From NCBI GenBank assembly GCA_001586965.3, contig LUCW03000142.1, positions 1-45,000 of the forward strand: a DNA stretch of 45,000 bases, written 5' to 3'. A program made the translations under genes and the position numbers. Below are positions 1 to 11,684 of the stretch, one piece after another. The number at the start of each line of letters is the position of its first letter. The stretch's first letter is position 1. The DNA is from Sphaeroforma sirkka (Eukaryota > Opisthokonta > Ichthyosporea > Ichthyophonida). A model generated the notes under the pieces. That model was given only the letters and a program-made list of their open reading frames with translations. It made no database searches and was not told the origin of the DNA.

Positions 1-354
1 ACTTATAGATTTTTGTCCTCCCGCCAATCTCCAAAATCCAATAAGTCTTTTCTTTTTTTTTAACTTTTCTTCAGATGGAACTTTATTTATATCAGCTAAT
101 GTATTAACGTGACTTACGTTATTATGTTTATTTACAAATTAGGCAAGTGGTCATGAACACTTAGTACTTCTAGTGAAAATTATTCAATAAAGAACAGCTA
201 GAGGTACGCCCTGTGTGATCGAGGATATTTAGGCTCTTAACAAGAGGCAGTCCTGATCATTCTTACACAAGCTACCACTGCTAAATCCTAACTGACTAAA
301 TTGTATTTTAGTTTAATATAGTTTGAAACCTAGTAATTTCCATCAAAGTTTACA
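1..354 (+). mobile_element. Partial LTR, 3' part (same family as the element at 7837-16027)
   Basis: This stretch matches 8074-8426 and the equivalent part of the LTR at 15434-16027 almost base for base, with a few substitutions and one-base indels. It ends at the same TTTACA terminus. The first ~237 bases of the LTR lie outside the window. An AATAAA poly(A) signal sits at 186-191, as in the other two copies. It is either a solo LTR or the 3' LTR of an element to the left; the sequence after 354 is not element-internal, so it marks the right edge of that insertion. Confidence 0.9.
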
Positions 355-420
355 TATCGTCGACCAGAGGCTTACAATTGCTGGCAAGGTGTTACATCCG
401 CTTACTATGTGTTTCAGGTA

Positions 421-969
421 CTACGTGTACGTCTTCTTCAGACCTTGAAATTAGTTCTTGATGGGAACGACGGTGTAAAGATTATAATCAAATTCTTCTT
501 GCAAAATGGAGGTAACATGGTTCCACCCAGCTGATTTCAGACTTTTGACCTGTTCGGAGCTATCTTTCGCTGCCATACCCGACTTGTGGCAAGCGGAGTG
601 GTACACCTTTAACAGAGATTCCTTTCGTTCATTCGTCCACTCGTATTTTGGTTTCTTCTTCATATCTGGTTTTACATTTAGTTTCATATCTGGTTTCATA
701 TCTTGGGTTAAGCTTGATGTTTGCGGTTTAATAACTTTTGGTACTTCTTGCGTTAAAGAGTCCTTTATCGCCGAGTTTGATATCTCCAACGCAGGAGATG
801 ACTAAGCTTCGTTATCCAAGGGACGTGACACTTTCGTTTGTTTCAATACATCGTGGTCACTTGAGCTAGAAACACCGCTGTCGACGACGTGTTGCCTAAC
901 AGTATCTCCTTTGGGCAAGGGCGGCGGTAGGGCTGAATCTTGCTGGAGATGATCCATCTGGTAATCCAT
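421..969 (-). pseudogene. Myb/SANT-like DNA-binding protein, interrupted by two in-frame stops
   Basis: Read from an ATG at 969, one frame is coding-like to 421 but carries TAG at 804-802 and TAA at 453-451. The C-terminal half looks like a Myb/SANT-like domain of the type seen in plant and transposon-linked proteins: a first Trp in YEWTNERK, a run of Leu, a second Trp in GWNHV, and a third helix reading IKN, stop, FQGLKKTY. The second stop therefore falls inside the expected KN-x-FQ-LKK helix, which shows that the frame continued originally. The N-terminal third is polar, and its middle has a short repeat of the form KPDMK. The family would bind DNA in the nucleus. It lies directly behind an LTR end. 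It may be a decayed host gene or part of a DNA transposon; I cannot tell which. Confidence 0.5.
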
Positions 970-1540
970 TGTATCAAAGATGATATGTATAAACAGATTT
1001 AGCGCTATGGTGTTGCTGTGCGTACATATACGTAACCAACAGACAAATATTCTACAATAGGGATAATATTATTTATTTCAAAAAATGACAAGTATGTATA
1101 TTACAATGTATCTACAATAGTGTCAAACAAAACTGACGTGTATTCGAGACCGCCAAAATTTCACAACTTTATATGGGATCCAATAGAAATGTTTGGATAT
1201 TATGGTCCAATAAAATCCTTTTGTTTATTTTGGGACGACTCACGGATAATTTTTTGTTTGTGCGCGCTTTTGCCAATTGTTCAAATTGAAACACTAAGCG
1301 AATATTCATCCATAATTTCAAATACAACCGACCTATATATTTCAAAATGTTCCGGAAATTTTTATTTCTCATAATCCAAAAGAAATATACAAAAATACTG
1401 AGCCATAATTTTTTAGACAGTATTTTCGTATATTTTTCCGAAGTTGGCAAAAGCGGCCTAAATAAATAAAGACAACAGAAAATCGAAAAGTGAAACTGCA
1501 ATGTTTTTTCTTGTTCTGATTTGGGTTGTGTTTTATTTTT

Positions 1541-1704
1541 AAAAAAATAAACAAAAAAAAACAGTATAAAAAACTTATGCGAAGAACCGAAGACAAACAG
1601 AGCAGCCTAAGTATTTGTTTTTAGAAAAATAAACAAAAAAACAGTATAAAAACTTATGCGAAGAACCGAAGACAAACAGAGCAGCCCAAGTATTTGTTTT
1701 TAGA
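1541..1704. repeat. 82-bp tandem duplication
   Basis: Two near-identical copies lie head to tail (about 1541-1622 and 1623-1704). Both contain AACAGTATAAA and the stretch CGAAGAACCGAAGACAAAC. They differ mainly in A-run length and one C/T change. Confidence 0.85.
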
Positions 1705-1856
1705 AAATATTGCAAGCAATACACTATATCTGATCGCTAACATGAAAAAAAAAGAACCAAATATCTCAGATTTGCGACAGTAAATAAAACCCTTTTTTAA
1801 AAAATGTAAAGATAAATATTGTCCTCGAGTGACGACGTCGACACCTTAGTCCTCGA

Positions 1857-1985
1857 CTCCTCGGCCCTCGCCCTCCACTCCAGAGCCCAGGGCCCTGGGC
1901 TCAGACTCGCCCCACCTTTTGTTCCTATAGGACTCAGGCCCCAGGCCTAGGACCTCTACTACGCCCAGGCCTAGGGCCCCAGGGG
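1857..1985. other. GC-rich block with 20-bp perfect palindrome
   Basis: An isolated C/G-rich patch in AT-rich DNA. Positions 1883-1902 read GAGCCCAGGGCCCTGGGCTC, which equals its own reverse complement. Related GGCC/CCAGG words recur nearby (1930-1985) and again near 3620, 4310-4370 and 4855-4890. Confidence 0.6.
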
Positions 1986-2082
1986 CCAGCCGTCGTTACT
2001 CTATTCTATACTCTTTTTACTGAGACTCTAGTGAATAGAACTATTTACTCTCTATGGTGCCTCTCTCTCTCTAGAGAGTATG

Positions 2083-2103
2083 TAGTAGTAGAGACTACTA
2101 CTA
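2083..2103. other. Short perfect hairpin
   Basis: Nine-base arms TAGTAGTAG and CTACTACTA flank the loop AGA, within a CTCT/AGAG-rich stretch. Its function is unknown. Confidence 0.5.
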
Positions 2104-5100
2104 GTAGTCTATAGAGAGACTAGTACACAAAGAGAGAGCTCAATACTGAATACAGACTCCCTCGCAACTTGGTCCCCCTGACAGTCTGGCGTCACAGGGA
2201 AAAAAAGAGATATCTATCGAGTGAACACCCGTAGCGGCCATTTAATTGGCCGACCGACCATATGCATATGTTAGATACATACCTTTATTCTTGAACTATT
2301 CTCCTTGTGTTCTAGGCCAACCACACCATATTTTGTACATATCATAGTGAGGATTCGTGCGGTCTTACAGACGTTCTAACACTTTATACCTATGTTCAGT
2401 TGCGTTATAGCTTTGTGTACATTGAAAGCTGTAAACGTATATTTGTGACATTCTGGAATATTTTGGGATAGAGAATCAATCAAACGTCTGTGTTGCTATG
2501 ACTGCGTTTGCCTATGAAGTATATGCTAGAGAAGAGTGTTCGATTGATATTGAGCATAAAACATTGTTTTCATATTAATTGAACTGGTCTTTGTCAATAT
2601 TTTTCAAATATACATACAGCAAGCAACAGTTCGGAACATTGAACTGACAGGAGTCAATAATGACACATTAGAAAGGAAAGTGATCTCGCCAATTTATGTA
2701 AGGTGGTAGAACATGTATACACCCTTAGCAAAGGGTTAAATAAACTCACTTACTTCCTAATGCTAAATGCATAACAGGTTATAAGCCTATATAGACTAAC
2801 TATATCCTGTAATTGCTACACCACACACGACAACAGACACATCTTTCTGTTCCTCACACTCATATTACAGCACTACATACTCTCACAACACTATATACAC
2901 ACAACTTCACATCTCCCCATTAATACTAGCTAAAAAAAATCATGCCTCTACAGTCTACATGCGCGAATGAAAAGGGACATCTATCGAAGTGGATAACTAA
3001 AAAGTGGACAGGTTGTGAGGACCCACCACTTCTAAAGAGCGAGAGTAGAGACTAGTACAGAAAGAGCCATCCACTAGTCTTTTGATATTTTCGAGTGTAC
3101 TCTGTATCCTTATTTAATTATTACGCGTTAACGCCTAGCTTTAGTTACTTGTCGCTGGTTTAGTGCTTCAGCCCAAAAAGTCAGTGAATAAATCGCTCTT
3201 ACATAGTCGCTAGCTAGAGAGAGCTCACACAGCAGGCGCCACCGCGCCAGGCATTTCTCAGTTCTGTGACTGTGAGTCTGTAATCTGCTTCTCTGTGATT
3301 GTAAGTCTGAGACTCTGTGATTGTGAGTCTATAAGACTGTGACTGATCACTGTTGGTGTCTGTAACTGCGAGTCTGTGAATCTGTAACTCCTGGCCTCAG
3401 AGCTCAGGCAGTCAGGCCAGTGTACACTGTACACAGAATCTATTTGACATTTCTGATTTCTTTACTTGTGGATAGAAAAATTTGTCTGCTCCCTCAAACT
3501 CAGAGATTCAACCACTTTGACTCTGTGTACCACATAGTGGCACATACCGTTATGCTAGTCTGTGCGTGACTGCGTGTGGCTCTGTGCAGAATGCAGACTG
3601 TGCTACTGCGTGCCTCGGCCCTGGGGCTCAGTACAGAGTACAGTGCTAGAGTTGCTACTGTGTACCTGTGCGGCTGTGCCACTATGGTCTGTGGGCAGTG
3701 TGGGCTGTGGGGTGACTGTGTGGTGCTGTAGCCCGTGCCCTATGGGTAATAGGGCATCTCCAGATCTGGAGTCTGGAGTCTGAAGTCTCATGTGAACTCT
3801 GACCTTCTGTCTCTCTGGTTTTTTTTATTTGGTTTGCAACCAGAATGTCAGTGTAAATATTTTTTAGTGAACTAAATTAAAAAAATAGTACAAACTCTGT
3901 TGAACTTGGACACTCTGTAGCCTGCTTTTAAAAATGTCCGTCCTAATTCCTCAGGCATTTCTAAGTGGAAGTTGAACTACAACTTTGATATTTCATGATC
4001 TTGAGTTTTGACTGTAGTTTTCAATTGGTTACACATTTTCCAAGAAATGGTGAGTATCAGACATTTAACCGTTTCTGCATTCAGAACCAACCGAAATACT
4101 AAATCTCTTGAACAAAAAAGCTTAAGAAAACCAACGGCTCGCAGACTTACAGATTGTATCAATTAAATACAACCGATAATACTGTCTTTTATTCAAATTA
4201 ATTATCAATACTATTTACAATTTGCAAACTATTTTTTAGAGTCTCCTCGAAACTCGATGAGACTCGAGAGTTGTTTTGCGTGAAATAAATATATATAAAA
4301 ATCAAAACAAAAGCCCCTTGGGGCTTGGGCCAATCACCAATAAGCCTTGGCCCGTGGCCTTGGGCCTTGAAATTTGAATCCTTAATGGCTGCAGAGAAGA
4401 AAGTTAGAAACTCATGTGAGTCATGTCTGCTATTATGTTTTTTTATACTTTTTTTTAAATTTAAAACCAGTCTTTCTAGAGTCTAAATAGTCTAAATAGT
4501 AAATACATAAATATGTACTTTTTCAAATTTTGTGGTCGTACATACAAAAAAAAAATTTTTAAACAAAACAACCCATGTGGAGGACTGGGAGACCGAAGAA
4601 CGCTCTGGGTCGCTGAATGGCAATATTTATTTATAAGTATTTGTATTTTCGGTTATTTCCTTGTGTTTGTTTTGCAACAAACTACAAAAAGAAAAAAAGT
4701 ACATATGTATGTAACAGTAAATATTTTTTAATATAAATTTTTTAGATACATACCGCATAGTCTCCTAAACTGTATACTTACTGTACGCATATTTACATAT
4801 TTTATTATTATTATTAAAAAAGACAAAATAGTTTCGTGAGGGGTGCCATCTTGTTGAGGCCGGGACCCTTCGCCGGGGCCCGGGGGCCTCGAAATGTGGA
4901 AAAAAAATGTTCCAGCAGCCGTGGAGACTGAGGCCGGGTCTTAACTATAATAATTTTCACGTTATAGGCGTGCGTCATAGCCTGTCAGCCAATAGTATGC
5001 TCGACTAAATTTAAAAAATTATGATTTCGTGTTTCACTTATGAAGACTTCCATAGACAAAATTTGTCTCTTGTGAATAATAGTTGATTTCGTTATAGTTT

Positions 5101-5385
5101 TACGTTATAGCCGGAATCTTTACGTAAACTTCAGAATTCGCCAAGAAAATGTAAAAATTCGTCGATATCCCCATCAATCTAATTGGATACATGAAAGCCC
5201 GCACAAACTGTTCGATTGGATGCAAACATGTTTGTTACAAAGAAGCGGTTTAGCGGTCGGGCGGTTACAATGCCTCTTTTGAATGCTAGCTGTTAATAAC
5301 AGTGTATATTTCTTGTATTTATGCTTGTTAATTGTGTAATAGACCTAGCTAGACGCAGCAATAGAATACAACGTCGCTCTTCCGT

Positions 5386-5709
5386 GTGATATATTTTACT
5401 TCAAGTACATCTAAAAAAATGACAGCGTCTGTTCCGCAGGACACGTACGATGCGCGAAAACATAGTACCGGGCAGATCAAACCTAGGAATCACGATCGTT
5501 GGTCTCTGTCCTTTTATAGGCCACTTTTAAACAACAGTATGAGTCCTATACCTGTCCGCCCTGATTATTTAAAATCATCGTATTGTCAACAAAGCGCGCC
5601 TCCTTCAGTTATCAATAAACGTCAACTACCACCGAATATCCGAAGCTACTATGCATGCGCATGCGCACATACATGCGCATGCGAACACGGTTCGATCACT
5701 AGATACTGA
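5386..5709 (+). CDS. Hypothetical ORF, possible 5' part of the decayed coding region downstream
   Basis: A 107-codon frame; a more natural start is the ATG at 5419, giving about 96 residues. The product is polar and proline-rich, with no signal peptide, membrane segment or known domain. The last 20 codons run over an alternating purine-pyrimidine tract rich in ATGCGC, so the Cys-Ala-Cys tail may be an accident of that repeat. It lies ahead of a longer decayed coding stretch on the same strand and could be its first exon. I do not recognise a family. Confidence 0.3.
   Translation: MIYFTSSTSKKMTASVPQDTYDARKHSTGQIKPRNHDRWSLSFYRPLLNNSMSPIPVRPDYLKSSYCQQSAPPSVINKRQLPPNIRSYYACACAHTCACEHGSITRY
5650..5683. 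repeat. 34-bp alternating purine-pyrimidine tract (Z-DNA candidate)
   Basis: Every base from 5650 to 5683 alternates pyrimidine and purine, mostly as ATGCGC steps with several CG and CA steps. This is the kind of sequence that adopts Z-DNA under supercoiling. Confidence 0.7.
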
Positions 5710-5810
5710 GCACATTGATATATAGAATCATAAAAAAGGGGGCGTGTTGACCATTCCACCGCGCACAATTTGAATTCACACAATTGTGAGCATAGTTCAA
5801 ATAGTCATAT

Positions 5811-5890
5811 TTAAGATCACAGTTTTAAGATCACACTCAAGATCACACTGAAGATCACATTCAAGATCATACTCAAGAACACATTCAAGG
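5811..5890. repeat. Short degenerate minisatellite
   Basis: About six imperfect copies of a 12-13 bp unit, AAGATCACACTC and variants, in tandem. It leads directly into the decayed coding region. Confidence 0.7.
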
Positions 5891-5891
5891 T

Positions 5892-7581
5892 GTTGTATCA
5901 GAAGCAGAGGAAGTAGTGGGGGAACAAAGTGTAGAGGAAATGATAGTGAAAAGCCACGACAGACGAGTACAAAACAAGAACACGATGACAATAATGGTTA
6001 TAATAGAGAACAGTCTTCGTCCGAGCATGGCAATGACGATTGTTCTAGCAACGGACAGCGTTCATCCGAGCGTGCCGATGACAATTGTGATGAAGAATCG
6101 CCGGCCGATCTGAATCTGGATCTAGAAGACAGTGAGGAACTACTTGATCTGTTTGCTAACATGAGAACCCCACCTGCTACGATCAAAGATGTTAGAAAAA
6201 GTCGCCCTGTGATTATCAGCTTTTAACAATCAAAAATCTAAAAGCAGAGTATCATAGGAGGCGCAAGTAGAAGACAAGTCTACAAGACACGGGTTGATTA
6301 TATCAACTGGGTTTGAAAACGGTATGCAAAATCCATCGCAGTTTAGCTCGTCGTTTGATTGGGGTGAAAAGAAGTCACCAACTACCGCATCAAAACAGAC
6401 TTTAGTGACTGTGCTGCTACTCAACGGTAATGTCAGACAAGAGATGAAATGATTTCCTCACTGGCCATATATTCCTTTAGAATATGATGGTAGAACATTG
6501 AAAGACAAGGCGTCAAGTAACAACAAAACAGCCGTGAAGTTAGCCAAAGAGAACAGTAAAGCCGGATCCAAGCGAACTCTCAGTGTTGTCTGCAGGATGA
6601 TGTGCATTATGACTGATAGCCTTCATAAAGATGATGTAGTAGGTACACAGAGCTTGCAAGGGGGCCGGGGAAGACTCGACAACGGACAGATTTGTCACCG
6701 GCACCCTTGGTAGGTCAGATTTGCCAAAGATTTCGCTGACGAGGATTGCTGTGTGAACAAAAAAGAAGTCGAAGCAGCGTTAGCAAATAACAATACCAGC
6801 GCAACTGCCATCAAAATGAGATATCCATGGTTACAAAATTTGTCAACATGGGAGGAAGATTTGGTGACAATAGAAGAGCTGGATGATCCCTATAAACGCC
6901 CCGCCAAGTACATTGATCAGATAAAAAATGCAGATCCTTTGGACATGACCCTGTTGTACACCATCAAGGCAGCTGCTGAAGAGAGCTCAAATGATTGGAA
7001 GGACGAGCTTGGCAAGAAACTATACAAGCTGTGGCAAGGTTTGAAATCCGAGTTCTCGAGATCCTATATGGGACAGTCAAAAAGTGGATATAATACTCCG
7101 AGCGTTTTGTGTTTTGCAGATAGCGTACATCACGTAATTATGTACTCTTATGCGCAAGACTCGGATTTCTTGTCTATGTTTGAAACTTTAACAAACCCGT
7201 TGAAGCCCACCGGATTAAGCTCTGCATCACAGGCCTCTATATCAAGTGAGGAGTTCACTCCAGCCACACAAGTCACATCAAAACGTAATCGATTCAGTAG
7301 TAATTCTTCACCACCTGATTCACTAGACTCATTTACACCCACCCCTCACAATGGGAAATGGGTACGCAATAATTTGAATGAAGCTGGTCGTAAAATAGAT
7401 CGACTAACGGATGTTTTAGAACAGTATCTAGTGAAACGAACTAGCAATGTTCAGGTGAAAAAAAGTACGTGATCTCATAAGTATCATGGAAGATATGCAG
7501 TCTGTACAAAATGTACTTTGGGATGCGGAAGAGACACTCCGGTCAAAGCTGAAGAAGAGACTCGACAAATTGAGCGACTAA
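5892..7581 (+). pseudogene. Decayed protein-coding region of unknown function
   Basis: Coding character runs through this stretch if two one-base shifts, one in the T4 run at 6221-6224 and one in the A7 run at 7458-7464, and three in-frame stops (TAG 6255, TGA 6450, TAG 6711) are allowed for. The N-terminal part is acidic and Asp/Ser/Asn-rich (EESPADLNLDLEDSEELLDL). The middle has FPHWPYIPLEYDGRTLKDKA. The longest uninterrupted part (6753-7472, 239 codons) is mixed helical and then Ser/Thr/Pro-rich. The end (from about 7485) is a charged, coiled-coil-like helix (LRSKLKKRLDKL) stopping at 7581. I recognise no family. It could be a gag-like or other transposon protein, or a host gene. The indels in homopolymers leave open that it is intact in reality. 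Confidence 0.4.
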
Positions 7582-7836
7582 TTGGATGCATTGGACTGAT
7601 GAGACAATCTCAAGGATGTAAGCACAGTATGTACATATAATATTAAATATATGATCGATACAGAGTGGGTGTTGGATCATATTGACGTTACAAACGGTCC
7701 TAATTATGTACACGAGACTAACTCGAGAGGCTCTGTAGTAGGTTTGTGCTGTCTTTCCTTGTTGGTATTCTTGTTCTTCTTCTATCGTTCCTCTGGTTGC
7801 CTTATGTATGGTAAATCCGTAATAGCTATGTCGTAA
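7582..7836. other. Spacer between decayed coding region and 5' LTR
   Basis: AT-rich DNA with a T/C-rich run near 7750-7790. No gene was recognised. It is not the continuation of the copia-type element found on the other side of the Ty3 insertion. Confidence 0.5.
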
Positions 7837-8426
7837 TGTAGAAATACAGCCTCCGGTCAGTCTAAACAAGATCAATTGCGATAATACATTGGTTTTTATT
7901 TGTATTTTAAATAATTTAGTACAAGCTCTTTTTCCAATATTTCCAAAGTGTTCTAAATTCACTTTGATGGCTCCAATAGCCTGAGTATTTGGTATGACTC
8001 ATCTACTTGGACCTATTTGAGACATTAGTAGATGTAGGATATTATAAACTAAATTTTATAATCTCCGAACTACTACTTATAGATTTTGGTCCTCCCGCCA
8101 ATCTCCAAAATCCAATAAGTCTTTTTCTTTTTTTAACTTTTCTTCAGATAGAACTTTATTTATATCAGCTAATGTATTAACGTGACTTACGTTATTATGT
8201 CTATTTATAAATTAGGCAAGTGGTCATGAACACTTAGTACTTCTAGTGAAATTATTCAATAAAGAACAGCTAGAGGTACGCCCTGTGTGATCGAGGATAT
8301 TTAGGCTCTTAACAAGAGGCAGTCCCGATCATTCTTACACAAGCTACCACTGCTAAATCCTAACTGACTAAATTGTATTTTAGTTTAATATAGTTTGAAA
8401 CCTAGTAATTTCCATCGAAGTTTACA
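7837..8426 (+). repeat. 5' LTR of the Ty3-type element
   Basis: It begins TGTAGAAATACAGCC and ends GTTTACA, with the canonical TG...CA termini. AATAAA is at 8258-8263. Its 3' 353 bases also match 1-354. A TGG-containing stretch from 8442 could be the primer-binding site but is not convincing. Confidence 0.92.
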
Positions 8427-8505
8427 TATTTTTCAGTTATTTGGTAGTTACAGTAGTGTACTGCTTCTAGACTGTCTGACATCGATTTACTATCCAGCAA
8501 ATACT

Positions 8506-10534
8506 ATGGCTAAGGGTACTTCTAAAGGCAAGGGAGCCGCTAGCTCTAAGCCTGCTAAGCCTGCCGAGGTTCCTGAGGTCCCTGTGGAAACACCTAGCCT
8601 GTCTGGAGTTGAGCCTGCCGAGGAAACTGTTGGGGAAGCAAATTCTGAGGTTGGTACAGAGGATTATTCTGAAGATGACTCGTCGGATCCTAAAGCCTTG
8701 GAAGAAGAGGTGTCTACTACCGCGGAAAGGCTCGCCAGCGTCCGTGTATCACCTAGGAGTGAAGCTCAGGACCTCAGCTTGCCCCCTAACCACGTGCCGT
8801 CAAATATTGGGGATAAACGTCGAAAGGCTGGAAAGTTCGTGGCTACGAATGTCGGGGGCATTATAACCACATCTAAAGGACACTCCAGCACAAACCCGGA
8901 GTGAAAAGGAAGCATTGGACCTGTCCGAAAATTTTGGTTTCGCCATCGATGGAGAAGCCATTCCATCCAGCTAAAATCTTGGGATCGAAGTTGAGGACAC
9001 CATGACTCGACAACGAGTGGTTGGATCCTCTCAATCTCGACGCCAATTGAACCGCACTGAAGCGCTCTTGAAGGAGCTAGCGGCAGCAGCAGTTGTGGAT
9101 CCCTCTATCGTGTCCCACTTGGCTGATATTCTTCCTATACCGAAGAAGAAGAAAAATTCGGGCCCAGTTTCGAACCCGAGACCTACTGGTTTACCAGCCA
9201 GTACGTGCACCACTAAGCCAGTTACCACTGGTGAGAGAGGAAATATTTCAAAATTCAATCTCTATAGCTCTGATGCTACCATTGACCATCCTCTTGACAA
9301 ACCTAACCCTGTCAGAGGATATGATCGTATGGAACTCGATGAGGCTTACCATCCTCGTAATATCGACCCTCATTTGCCAACTAACCCTGGTAATCACGAT
9401 TTTGGCAATCGCTACACCAGTACCTCGTTAGAGAGTTTCCGCTCTAATCCTGAGGATGAGGAAGTGAGAACCAGACATACTCGTCTCAGGCTATTACGCG
9501 CTGGTATGCAAGTCGTTGAGGACCGTCTATTGAATGACTCTGACCTTGACGATAGGAAAGCGGATAACATTCGCTATCTAATCGATAACAAGAGAAAGGA
9601 AATAGACACCATCTTGGCACTAGCAGCCCGTAGCACTGAGCATGAGCCTCGTGAACACTTGGAACCAAGCTTTATAAAGCAGCTAGGTAACGCGCAGGCT
9701 GAGGTCGATTTCTCTACTAATGAGAGTACAGCGGAGACACTGAAGGCCTTCGACCAACTTAAGGAGTCTGCCAACCTTAGGGATAAGCAGATGATGAATG
9801 CCTCTATTCATTTCTGTGAGCCAGGTGAATGGCGAACTATCTTAAAGGCTCATGAGCCCAACTGGAAAGCCCTACCCTGGCACCGGTTGCGTGATAATAT
9901 ACTTAACACCTTTGAAGATGCACGTGACCGTGAACTTTTAGAGTCTCGCAAGTTCTTTGCAAACGATACCAGTACTCGAGGTGCTCTTGCTCATATGACA
10001 CATATGAATACTCGGATGGGTGGTCGTACCTATACTGGCGAATATTTATTAATTTGTCAGATGATGGAGACTCTGGGAGCTAACCTCTTTAAGAAAGTTA
10101 ATGATGACATCATCGCCTATGGTGATTTGCGATCTATGCCTTGGTCTGTCTTTGAGAAGATAGTTCACAAACATACCAATCCCTCTACTAGAGTACTTAG
10201 TACCACGAGCTACACCCAGCCCACTAAGCGTAACGCAGTAGAGACTAACACTGCGCGTAGTACTAAGAAACCTCGCACTACTACTGGAAGGGGTACTGGC
10301 TCTACTTCTACCGAACCGAAAGGTGATAAGAAGGTGAGAGCGCCTTGCAAGAAGTGTGGTTACAACCTCACAAAACGTAATGGCAAGTGGAATGGTAGAC
10401 ACGACCCTGTTAAGTGTGCACCAGGCAAGCCAGATTTTGGACACTATATGAAAGAGTGTACTACTTGCAAGGGTACTAACGGTTGGCACAAAGAGGATTG
10501 CAAGGACTTACCGGACGTCCAAGTTAAGCACTGA
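8506..10534 (+). pseudogene. gag: gag of the Ty3-type element (broken)
   Basis: The structural protein that would form the element's particle. The ATG at 8506 opens a Lys/Ala then acidic N-terminal segment to 8904. A one-base shift near 8880-8900 continues it (SEKEALDLSENF) to a TAA at 8972, after which the same frame runs on from 9002 to the TGA at 10534. If intact it would be about 676 residues. The C-terminus is basic, with two Cys/His clusters: CKKC followed by His and Cys, then CTTC...H...C close to the end. These are nucleic-acid-binding zinc knuckles of irregular spacing. Pol starts 31 bases later in another frame, so pol expression would need a frameshift or re-initiation. Confidence 0.8.
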
Positions 10535-10565
10535 CAGTACCATATGTGCGCACTAGAGCAAGATT

Positions 10566-11684
10566 ATGAGAAAATGTTCAATAAAATCTATACCAAAGGA
10601 GATGAACGTATCTTTCACAACAGTTTTCGTAAATGGAGAAAAAGTTATGGCACTATTTGATCCAGGGGCTGAAGTCTCTGCTATCTCACGCCGAGTAGCC
10701 TACGCTACAGATATGGCTGTCCATAACGAAACAACTGATTTAATCTTGGGAAATGGCAAAGTTACTACTTGCGAACAAGCCATTGACTATGCACACATAA
10801 TGCTGTCAGATAGAAGAGAAGTGAAGACTCACCTAATCGTTACTGACATGTCTCAGAAATACGATTTAATTATAGGTATGACTGATCTTCTCAGTTTAGG
10901 TATAACACTCACTGGTCTGCCTAATGGGCTAGACCCGAATAAAGATCAGTCAGATGATAATATGTTAAAGATACCTAAACCTCCGGAAGGTGAAGCAAAG
11001 AATATGATTCCGCACTTCACCGATATAATTATGGACTTAATTATACAAAACAGGAAGATTGCAATAACTGACTGGTGTATGTTTAAGTTCTCTAATGGGT
11101 ACGTTAGACTTGACTTAACAAACGTCGACTTCTCTAAGTTAAAGTGTCCTTCACATAACTACGTGAGTTGGAGACACAAAGACGTTGTCAAAACCCAAAT
11201 CGAAGATTGGTTAAAACAGGGTCTAATTGAAATCAATTATGATGCAACCCCAGTTAACTTAGCTCTCTTAGCGGTCGATCAATATAAATCTGATGGATCG
11301 TTTAGTAAAACAAGAGTAGTACTAGACCTGTCGCCAATCAACAAACTAATTCCGCAACATAGTTTTCCCTTACCTAAGATAAACGAGATACTACGCAAAA
11401 TGGAGGGTGCGACTATCTTTTCCAAGATAGACTTAAAAGCTGCATTCCATCAACTACAGATATATGAGCCTCATAGGAAATACTTTTCCTTTACTTGGCA
11501 AGGTAAGAAGTACCAGTTTAAAGGTGCACCTGAAGGCTTACACATGTTACCTTCTTTCTTCCAACAAGTTATGATGGAACTATTTGCGGACCTGTCGTAT
11601 AACGTATCAGTCTATTTAGATGATATAGTTATCTTTACAAAAAGACAGCACATGAACATGCTAAACTCGTTAAAGAAGTCTTAA
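10566..11684 (+). pseudogene. pol: pol part 1: aspartic protease and reverse transcriptase fingers/palm
   Basis: The first ~115 residues form a retroviral-type aspartic protease: VMALFDPGAEVSAIS carries the catalytic Asp at 10659, with Pro where Ser or Thr is normal in D[ST]GA, followed by YDLIIGMTDLLSLG. The RT follows: RVVLDLSPINKLIPQ, FSKIDLKAAFHQLQI, then the catalytic YLDD at 11613-11624. The frame ends 16 residues after YLDD because the A run at 11639-11643 appears to be one base short; the RT continues at once in another frame. Protease and RT would be made from a Gag-Pol precursor and act inside the particle. Confidence 0.88.

Larger units (their letters stand above)
970..5385. other. 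Non-coding AT-rich region, no gene recognised
   Basis: No open frame here has recognisable protein character. The stretch contains an 82-bp tandem duplication (1541-1704), a GC-rich block with a perfect 20-bp palindrome (1857-1985), a CT/AG-rich stretch with a small hairpin (2060-2140), a degenerate CTGTGA/AGTCTGT repeat (about 3257-3395), GC-rich islands near 4310-4370 and 4855-4890, and long A/T runs. No RNA gene was recognised. Confidence 0.6.

Noticed and set aside
7543..7962. 139-codon minus-strand open frame across the 5' LTR boundary
   Set aside because: It crosses the junction of two unrelated sequences and shows no protein features.
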